Assembly: GCA_016287065.1 (NCBI GenBank)
Contig: JAEEVB010000049.1
Coordinates: forward strand, 1-12,559
DNA: 12,559 nucleotides
Direction: 5' to 3'
Origin: Muribaculaceae bacterium
Lineage (GTDB): Bacteria; Bacteroidota; Bacteroidia; Bacteroidales; Muribaculaceae
Numbering within the stretch: the first letter of the stretch is position 1; every line of letters begins with the position of its first letter. Shown here in pieces: positions 6,645-11,675 of this stretch. The notes under the pieces are model-generated. The model was not told the DNA's origin. It saw nothing but the letters and a program-made list of their open reading frames with translations, and did no database searches. Made by a program: the position numbers and the translations under genes.

Positions 6645-6672
6645 ATGCTAAAAATTAATCGTTACGAATTGA

Positions 6673-6996
6673 TTACTTCATGAGGTTCTTCATGAGTTCT
6701 TCCTGAACTTTCTCCATTTCGGCCTTGAGTTCAGCGTCGTTTTCGAGAGCATCGTTGAATTTCTTCAGTTCTTCTTCGCCTTTAGCTTTGTAGAAGTCTT
6801 CATATTCCTTCTGAATCTTAGCCATTTCTTCTTCGGCCTTCTTCATATCATCGAGGCTCTTGATACCCTTCATGATAGAAATAACTTTCTCACCAGCAGC
6901 CTTAGCGTCCTTAGCAACATCACCAGTGGGGCCACTTGAACAAGCAGCTAAGCACATGCAGAAAGCTGCAACAGTCATCAACAAAAATTTCTTCAT
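6673..6996 (-). CDS. Small helical lipoprotein B (paralogue of A)
   Basis: A 107-residue predicted lipoprotein of unknown function. Signal peptide and lipobox CLAAC (Cys19) are nearly identical to those of lipoprotein A, at the DNA level too: 51 of the first 57 coding bases match. The mature part (SSGPTGDVAKDAKA, then ~75 residues of Lys/Glu-rich helix with EDFYK near residue 66) is clearly related but much more divergent. Many codons are GCT, GGT and GTT, with local G+C below the flanking genes, which may indicate high expression; that is an impression, not a computed index. The gene has its own promoter and terminator. Like A, it lacks acidic residues after the cysteine. What the domain binds is unknown; a coiled-coil or helical-bundle adaptor is a reasonable guess only. 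Confidence 0.87.
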   Translation of the reverse strand: MKKFLLMTVAAFCMCLAACSSGPTGDVAKDAKAAGEKVISIMKGIKSLDDMKKAEEEMAKIQKEYEDFYKAKGEEELKKFNDALENDAELKAEMEKVQEELMKNLMK

Positions 6997-7035
6997 AATT
7001 GTAAGATAAATTAAAAATTAATAAAAAAGTTTTTG

Positions 7036-7067
7036 CAAATATAATACTTTTTGACTTATGAGACAAA
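7036..7067 (-). promoter_or_regulatory. Promoter of small lipoprotein gene B
   Basis: On the minus strand, TTTG (7067-7064) is followed after 20 bases by TATATTTG (7043-7036), 39 bases before the ATG at 6996. The rest of the gap up to 7192 is A/T-rich; it holds a 12-base palindrome at 7138-7149 but no clear terminator for the gene upstream. Confidence 0.78.
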
Positions 7068-7192
7068 AAAACAAAAGAAAAAGTGCCCTATTAACCATTT
7101 TTTTGAAACAAAGTCTAAATGGGGATATAAGCAACTTCAACTATAGTTGCCTGATTGCATGTAACCATTATCAGTTTTTCGTTCTGAACAAT

Positions 7193-7807
7193 TTACTCTT
7201 GCGCAAGGTCTTGAATCCTTTGCAACTCGGCATCAATTTTAGCATTCAGTTTGGTGTCGTTGCTTAGCAGCTCGTTAAAACGATTCCAGTCTTCTTCATT
7301 TCTGCTCTTGTAGTAGGTTTCATAAGCCTTTTGCACGTCATCAATATATTTATCAGCTACGTCCCAGTCTTCTGCTCTCTCGACACTTTTCAACATTGAA
7401 AGAACCAATTCGCCAGCATGGTGAGCGTCGAATTCTACGTTGCCGGTGGGATAGTCAGCATCCTGCTCTGTCTGTTTGGTTTCGCGCTGGATTTCGCGCT
7501 GGGTTTCTTGTTGGGTTTCATGCTGGGCTCCCTTTGATACCAACAAGCCTATTACCACCCCTACAAGTATCAGTATGACAGCCACAAGGGCAGCAATGAG
7601 CCACTTGTGGTTTTTTTGAGGTGTACCTGTCTGCGTGGGCGAGGGTGAGGGCTGATAAGTCGCATTTGCCGGCGCATCACCAAATTGCACGGTGATGGGT
7701 GTCTGACATTTTGGGCATTTTACAGTGCGCTCTCTTGAGCCTGTTGTGTTCGTCACCTTCAGCACGCTTTTGCATTGAGGACATTCTTTGATTACTTGTT
7801 CCATCAT
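7193..7807 (-). CDS. Zinc-ribbon, single-span membrane protein with lipoprotein-like C-terminal domain
   Basis: A 204-residue protein of unknown function with a mosaic build. Residues ~5-43 are an MJ0042-like zinc ribbon with two CPxC knuckles (Cys9/Cys12 and Cys31/Cys34). A Pro/Ser/Thr linker follows (~45-67), then one transmembrane helix (~69-90), then a Gln/Glu/Thr-rich low-complexity stretch in which a four-residue ETQ/EIQ unit repeats (~96-115). The C-terminal ~85 residues align with the mature part of lipoproteins A and B: PTGNVEFDA, LSMLKSV, QKAYETYYKSRNEEDW, then FNELLSNDTKLNAKI. The ribbon is predicted cytoplasmic and the C-terminal domain periplasmic, matching the location of the lipoproteins. 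Two adjacent ATGs (7807 and 7804) are equally possible starts. The gene is 44 bases after mltG with no visible promoter, so it is probably in the mltG transcript. Confidence 0.83.
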   Translation of the reverse strand: MMEQVIKECPQCKSVLKVTNTTGSRERTVKCPKCQTPITVQFGDAPANATYQPSPSPTQTGTPQKNHKWLIAALVAVILILVGVVIGLLVSKGAQHETQQETQREIQRETKQTEQDADYPTGNVEFDAHHAGELVLSMLKSVERAEDWDVADKYIDDVQKAYETYYKSRNEEDWNRFNELLSNDTKLNAKIDAELQRIQDLAQE

Positions 7808-7810
7808 CAA

Positions 7811-7830
7811 TTAGAAATAAATGTTTCTAA
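7811..7830 (-). repeat. Hairpin just before the zinc-ribbon gene start
   Basis: A 7-bp inverted repeat (TTAGAAA at 7811-7817, TTTCTAA at 7824-7830) with a 6-base loop ends three bases before the ATG at 7807. No T tract follows, so it is not a terminator. Confidence 0.5.
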
Positions 7831-7851
7831 TCTGGCACACCCACCAGGGCG

Positions 7852-8895
7852 TTACTTGATGTTGCGGGCATTGAGGGCATCCTGGTAGCGGTGTGCGTTG
7901 GCCAGATGCTCGTCGTAGCTAGTGGTGAAGTTGTGGTAGCCCGAGAAATCTTCCTTGGCACACATATAGGTGTAGTTGTGTGGCGTGGAGTTCAGGATGG
8001 CGTCGATGGTGGCCTTCTCTGGCAGGCGAATGGGACCCGGGGGCAGACCGTTGACGCGGTAGGTGTTCCACTCCGACTGCACTTGCAGCATGTCGTGGGT
8101 GAGGCGCTTGATCGAGAAGTCGCCCAGGGCGTATTTCACGGTGGGGTCGGCCTGCAGGCGCATACCACTCTTGAAGCGGTTGATATAGAGGCGACCCACC
8201 TTGCCGCGCTCGTCGGCCTTGCTGGTCTCCTCCTCGGTGATGCTGGCAATGATTTCTACCTCGTCGGGGGTGAGGCCCAGTTTCTCAGCCTTGGCCTTAC
8301 GGCCCTCGCTGTTCCAGAACTTCTCGTGATAGTCGAACATGGTAGAGAGCAGTTTCTCGGGCGTAACATCCCAATAGAACTCGTAGCTGTCGGGCATGAG
8401 AATACCCACAATGTTATTGGGGTTCTTACCAAACTTGGCACACAGCTTCGGGTCGTTCAGGGCGTTCCAGATGCTGTCGTAGCCCATCATGTAGAGTTTG
8501 CCTGCGCGCTCGGCAAATTCCTTTTTGGTGCGCACATTGTTGAAGGTGAACTTGATGCCGCTCTGGGCTCCACTGCGCAGTCGGCGCGCTGCCTTCAGGG
8601 GCGAGTCGCCCTTGCCGATGCGGAAGGCACCGTGGCGTTTCTCGATTTCGGCACCCGTGAGGTTGAGCAGGGTCATCACCTTGCCGGCATAACCCTCGCC
8701 CAGCTTGGCGGTGAGCGAGTCTTTGAGCGCCTCGTTGGTGGTACCCTGGCGCAGGTATATCATCGCCTCTTTGTCGGCGCCGGTCATCACATAGGGCATT
8801 GCCACGATGGCCAGCACAACTGCCACGGCGAGTGCCGCGATGAGCGCTATGCGGCCTTTCGACATCTTCTTTTTGCGTTTCTTCTTCGTTGTCAT
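7852..8895 (-). CDS. mltG: Endolytic peptidoglycan transglycosylase MltG (YceG-like)
   Basis: A 347-residue inner-membrane enzyme that cleaves nascent glycan strands and is thought to set their length. The N-terminus is cytoplasmic and very basic (KKKRKKK), followed by one transmembrane helix (~15-37); the rest is periplasmic. A LysM-like region (~45-110, with the FRIGKGDSPLKAARRL segment) precedes the YceG catalytic domain. Family hallmarks are visible: ILMPDSYEFYW (~165-175), SITEEETSKADER with the predicted catalytic Glu221, LYINRFKSGMRLQADPTVKYALG (~237-258), and NTYRVNGLPPGPI (~277-289). Length and order fit the family. The ATG at 8895 begins directly before the basic N-terminus. A consensus promoter lies about 75 bases upstream. 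The zinc-ribbon gene downstream has no promoter of its own that I can see. Confidence 0.95.
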   Translation of the reverse strand: MTTKKKRKKKMSKGRIALIAALAVAVVLAIVAMPYVMTGADKEAMIYLRQGTTNEALKDSLTAKLGEGYAGKVMTLLNLTGAEIEKRHGAFRIGKGDSPLKAARRLRSGAQSGIKFTFNNVRTKKEFAERAGKLYMMGYDSIWNALNDPKLCAKFGKNPNNIVGILMPDSYEFYWDVTPEKLLSTMFDYHEKFWNSEGRKAKAEKLGLTPDEVEIIASITEEETSKADERGKVGRLYINRFKSGMRLQADPTVKYALGDFSIKRLTHDMLQVQSEWNTYRVNGLPPGPIRLPEKATIDAILNSTPHNYTYMCAKEDFSGYHNFTTSYDEHLANAHRYQDALNARNIK

Positions 8896-8971
8896 ATTTT
8901 CTTAATTAATGAGTTCAGGTTTATTGTTGGGAAGTTGCGTTTTATCGAACACACCTACATATATCGAAACG

Positions 8972-9003
8972 CAAAATTACACCGAAATCCACGATTTCCC
9001 AAA
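8972..9003 (-). promoter_or_regulatory. mltG: Promoter of mltG
   Basis: On the minus strand, TTTG (9003-9000) is followed after 20 bases by TAATTTTG (8979-8972). The predicted leader to the ATG at 8895 is about 70 bases. A CACCGAAA copy (8980-8987) lies in the spacer, next to the -7 box, where a bound protein could block RNA polymerase. Confidence 0.75.
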
Positions 9004-9013
9004 TTCTCTAAAA

Positions 9014-9091
9014 ATTATTCGCCGAAAAAATTCGGAGAATAGCACGATTATTCACCGAAAATTTTCGGTGATTAGGCATTCTAATCACCGA
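9014..9091. repeat. Cluster of dyad repeats with CACCGAAA core (candidate operator or RNA switch)
   Basis: A 15-base direct repeat (9014-9028 and 9047-9061) differs at one base and is spaced 33 bases apart. Each copy is the left half of a dyad: 9017-9040 is a 10-pair stem with one mismatch, and 9052-9071 is a perfect 20-base palindrome. A third hairpin (9065-9075 with 9081-9091, 11 bp, 5-base loop) reuses the right half of the palindrome. Confidence 0.6.
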
Positions 9092-9112
9092 CTGGCACGA
9101 GATGCTCTTTTT

Positions 9113-9166
9113 CTAGATGAACTAGAAAATCTAGATAGGCTAGATGATTTAGAAAAGCTAAAAGGC
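9113..9166. repeat. Six-unit tandem repeat with 9-base period (CTAGAnnnn)
   Basis: CTAGA occurs at 9113, 9122, 9131 and 9140, followed by variants TTAGA at 9149 and CTAAA at 9158, exactly nine bases apart. The four bases after each core vary. In one plus frame the array would read Leu-(Asp/Glu/Lys)-x repeatedly. Confidence 0.75.
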
Positions 9167-9203
9167 AATTGGCTGGTGAGGGATAAATGATTGGGGTATG
9201 GGA

Positions 9204-9235
9204 TTTGGGGGAGAGGGAGTTTTTGATTATCTTTG
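9204..9235 (+). promoter_or_regulatory. lpxB: Promoter of lpxB, adjoining its start codon
   Basis: TTTG at 9204-9207 is followed after 20 bases by TATCTTTG at 9228-9235. Only five bases separate the -7 box from the ATG at 9241, so transcription should start at or within a base or two of the start codon. Confidence 0.7.
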
Positions 9236-9240
9236 CGGTG

Positions 9241-10383
9241 ATGAAGTACTTTTTGATAGCCGGGGAGGCAAGCGGCGACATACATGCCTCGCAATTGATT
9301 AGGGCCCTGAAGGCGCACGACAGTGAGGCTCGATTTGAGTTTTTGGGCGGCGGCCTGATGGCTGACGCGGCGGGAGTGGGACCTGTGATTCACTATCGCG
9401 ACATGGCGTTTATGGGCTTTATCGAGGTGCTGAAGCACCTGAAGAGCATCATGGGTTTCATGAAGACGGCAAAGCAGCATATTGCTGCCGACCGTCCTGA
9501 CGCGCTGATATTGGTGGACTATCCGTCATTTAACCTGAAGATGGCGAAATATGCCCACAAGCTTGGCATTCCGGTGATGTACTTCATCTCGCCCAAGGTG
9601 TGGGCGTGGAAGGAATATCGGGTGAAGAGCATCAAGAAATATGTTGACAGGATGTTCTCGATATTGCCGTTTGAGACGGCGTTCTATGCCAAACACGACT
9701 ACAAGGTGAACTATGTGGGCAACCCCACGGTGAAGGAGATAGAGGAACAGCGCGTCCGCTTCAGATCGCGCGAGGAGTTTGGCAAAAAGAACCTGCTCGA
9801 CGAGCGGCCCATCATTGCGCTGGTGCCGGGTTCGCGCCGCAAGGAGATTCGCGACAACCTGCCGTCGATGATAACGGCTGCGATGCGTCACGAGGGCTAT
9901 CAGCTGTTAATTGCCGCCGCACCCAACATCGACGAGAGTCTGTACCGCGAAGTGATGGAACCACTGGGAATGCAGGTGAAGCTGGTGCATAACCAGTCGT
10001 TCGAACTCATCCACCACGCTAAGGCAGCGCTAGTGACGAGTGGCACCGCTACGCTTGAGACCGCCATACTGGGCACTCCGCAGGTAGCATGCTACCGCAT
10101 GAACGGCAGCAAGTGGCTGTACAAGTTCTGTCGCAAGCTGATCAAGGGAAAATATGTGACGCTACCTAACCTGATTGCCGACGACGACATCATTCCTGAG
10201 CTGCTGCTGCACATGTGCACGCCCGACACGATTGACGCAAAACTCACTCCCCTACTCTCGGAAAGCACCGAGCGGCAGGCAATGCTCAACGGCTACAAGC
10301 GCATCCAGACTATACTGACCACACAGGACTGCACCGACAATGCAGCACGGGGGATTGTTGACTATATCCAATCTAAACAATAA
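9241..10383 (+). CDS. lpxB: Lipid-A-disaccharide synthase
   Basis: A 380-residue GT19 glycosyltransferase, normal length for LpxB. It joins UDP-diacylglucosamine to lipid X to form the lipid A disaccharide at the inner leaflet of the cytoplasmic membrane. Landmarks: the N-terminal MKYFLIAGEASGDIHAS, the FLGGGLM loop, MGFIEVL, VDYPSFNLKMA, YFISPKVWAW, LPFETAFY, the VNYVGNP motif, the ALVPGSRRKEI nucleotide-binding stretch and TSGTATLETAILGTP near the C-terminus. The ATG at 9241 gives the canonical family N-terminus; an in-frame ATG at 9187 would add 18 residues and run through the promoter. No Shine-Dalgarno is possible with the predicted near-leaderless transcript. The HD-domain gene starts two bases after the stop and is probably cotranscribed. 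Confidence 0.96.
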   Translation: MKYFLIAGEASGDIHASQLIRALKAHDSEARFEFLGGGLMADAAGVGPVIHYRDMAFMGFIEVLKHLKSIMGFMKTAKQHIAADRPDALILVDYPSFNLKMAKYAHKLGIPVMYFISPKVWAWKEYRVKSIKKYVDRMFSILPFETAFYAKHDYKVNYVGNPTVKEIEEQRVRFRSREEFGKKNLLDERPIIALVPGSRRKEIRDNLPSMITAAMRHEGYQLLIAAAPNIDESLYREVMEPLGMQVKLVHNQSFELIHHAKAALVTSGTATLETAILGTPQVACYRMNGSKWLYKFCRKLIKGKYVTLPNLIADDDIIPELLLHMCTPDTIDAKLTPLLSESTERQAMLNGYKRIQTILTTQDCTDNAARGIVDYIQSKQ

Positions 10384-10384
10384 T

Positions 10385-11068
10385 ATGGCTACGGGGATTG
10401 AACTCAAGCTGATTGAGGCATTTAGGGCCGAAAACCAGCGTAACCAAGAGCTGGTGGACTTCCTGATGACGGAAATCGTGCCACGCTATGACGAGTTCGA
10501 TGCCGGGCACGACCGCCAACATGCACTCTATGTGATGACGCAGAGTCTGCACCTGGCGCAGTTCTATCCCGAGGTTGACCGCGCAATGCTGCTCACCGCT
10601 GCCGCCTATCACGATGTGGGACTTGTGAACGGCCGGGAGCACCACCATGCCGACAGTGCGGCGATGCTGCGTGCCGACACAAGGCTGCAGCGCTGGTTCA
10701 CGACCGAACAGGTGGAGGTGATGGCACAGGCTGCCTATGACCACCGGGCCTCGGCCAAGGGCGAACCTGTCACCATCTATGGCCGCATCGTTGCCGAAGC
10801 CGACCGCCAGATTGAGGTGGAAACAGTGATCAGGCGCACCATCCAGTTTGGGATGAAGAAGTACCCTACCCTCTCGAAGGATGAGAGTTATGAGCGCACA
10901 GTTGAGCATCTGCGCGAGAAGTATGGCGAAGGAGGATACCTGAAACTATGGATACCAGAAAGCGACAACGCAGCCCGGATGAAGGAGCTGCGTGAGGTTA
11001 TTGCAAATGAAGAGAAATTGCGTGCCGTGTTCAATCGGCTCTATGACCAGCTGATTGGTGGCGCATGA
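10385..11068 (+). CDS. HD-domain metal-dependent hydrolase
   Basis: A 227-residue cytoplasmic protein of the HD superfamily, whose members are metal-dependent phosphohydrolases. Visible candidate ligands are His46 (HDRQHALYV), the His76-Asp77 pair in AAYHDVGL, His87/His88 in EHHHADSA, His120 in YDHRAS, and Asp140 in IVAEADRQI. This is the complete H...HD...D set plus extra histidines, so a catalytically active, possibly binuclear site is plausible. The C-terminal ~75 residues (from ~155) are charged helix with KEL/REV segments. The substrate cannot be named. The start at 10385 is two bases after the lpxB stop, so it is probably in the lpxB transcript; a longer in-frame start would overlap lpxB. 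Its last 38 bases overlap the 3' end of the convergent transporter gene. Confidence 0.85.
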   Translation: MATGIELKLIEAFRAENQRNQELVDFLMTEIVPRYDEFDAGHDRQHALYVMTQSLHLAQFYPEVDRAMLLTAAAYHDVGLVNGREHHHADSAAMLRADTRLQRWFTTEQVEVMAQAAYDHRASAKGEPVTIYGRIVAEADRQIEVETVIRRTIQFGMKKYPTLSKDESYERTVEHLREKYGEGGYLKLWIPESDNAARMKELREVIANEEKLRAVFNRLYDQLIGGA

Positions 11069-11666
11069 GGCGAAGCCAGTTGCGGTAGCCGAGGACGGCC
11101 ATGATGGTGTAGAAACCGTAAAGACTGGCCGAGAAAGGAATCTGCTTGTAGATATAGAGGCCGCAGCACACCGCGTCGACCACCAGCCACAAGAGCCATT
11201 GCTCGACCCACTTTTGCGCCAGTGCCCACATGGCCACCATGCTGAGCGAGGTGGTGAAACTGTCGAGAACAGGCACCTTGCTGTCGGTGAAGGAAACAAG
11301 TACCCACCAAATAGCGCCCCAAAGCAGCAAGAAGACCACCGAGGTGGGAATGATGAGGCGCCGTGGCTGATGAGTGATGGGCTTCTCTTTCTTTTTATCA
11401 CCCGCCCCCTGCTTGGCGCCAAATTTCCAGATAATGAAGCCGTAGATGGCTACGAGCACATAGTAGGCCTCCATGCCAAAGTCGGCATAGAGCCCACGGG
11501 CAAAGTAAGTGTAACCATGCACGATGGGCATGATTACACTCACCAGCCACAACCAGATACTGGCCTTGAACTCGAGCCACAGGTAGAGCAGCCCCAGCAC
11601 CAGACCCGCCACATCGGTGACGCGCACCCAGTCGGTTTGTGTTATGAGATTGTTAAGCCAATCCAC
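11031..11666 (-). CDS. pnuC: PnuC-family vitamin transporter, possibly PnuT-type for thiamine
   Basis: A 211-residue inner-membrane protein with about seven hydrophobic segments, typical PnuC size. Family features are the N-terminal LYLWLEFKASIWLW helix pair (~27-40) and the C-terminal motif AQKWVEQWLLW...DAVCCGLYIYKQ (~150-175) containing the substrate-facing Trp, Glu and Asp residues. PnuC homologues carry nicotinamide riboside, riboflavin or thiamine. Placement nine bases after a TonB-dependent receptor resembles the omr1-pnuT arrangement reported for thiamine uptake in Bacteroidota, so thiamine is my preferred but unproven substrate. The start appears to be GTG at 11666; no ATG occurs near the N-terminus. 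The last 38 bases overlap the HD-domain gene on the other strand. The C-terminal tail (HQSAGHRAD) is encoded in that overlap. Confidence 0.87.
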   Translation of the reverse strand: MDWLNNLITQTDWVRVTDVAGLVLGLLYLWLEFKASIWLWLVSVIMPIVHGYTYFARGLYADFGMEAYYVLVAIYGFIIWKFGAKQGAGDKKKEKPITHQPRRLIIPTSVVFLLLWGAIWWVLVSFTDSKVPVLDSFTTSLSMVAMWALAQKWVEQWLLWLVVDAVCCGLYIYKQIPFSASLYGFYTIMAVLGYRNWLRLMRHQSAGHRAD

Positions 11667-11675
11667 AGCAATGAA

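Larger units (their letters stand above)
8896..9240. other. Divergent mltG/lpxB intergenic region (345 bases)
   Basis: The gap holds the mltG promoter (8972-9003), a cluster of dyads sharing a CACCGAAA core (8980-9091), a 9-base-period tandem repeat (9113-9166) and the lpxB promoter (9204-9235). Open frames cross it but none has a start, composition or domain that supports a gene. I see no RNA gene. Confidence 0.7.

Noticed and set aside
7138..7149. Perfect 12-base palindrome CAACTATAGTTG downstream of the zinc-ribbon gene
   Set aside because: It is short, has no T tract and is not repeated nearby; chance cannot be excluded, so no function is claimed.
7891..9042. A 383-codon open frame on the plus strand opposite mltG
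   Set aside because: The opposite strand carries clear MltG motifs and a promoter; this frame shows no recognisable domain and runs through the mltG promoter.
8909..9190. A possible 93-codon small gene across the mltG/lpxB gap, ending in a Leu-Asp/Glu repeat
   Set aside because: It overlaps the mltG promoter, has no own promoter, and its only patterned part is the translated 9-base tandem repeat.
9187..9240. An upstream ATG that would extend LpxB by 18 residues
   Set aside because: The extension runs through a perfect promoter and is absent from the canonical LpxB N-terminus, which starts at 9241.
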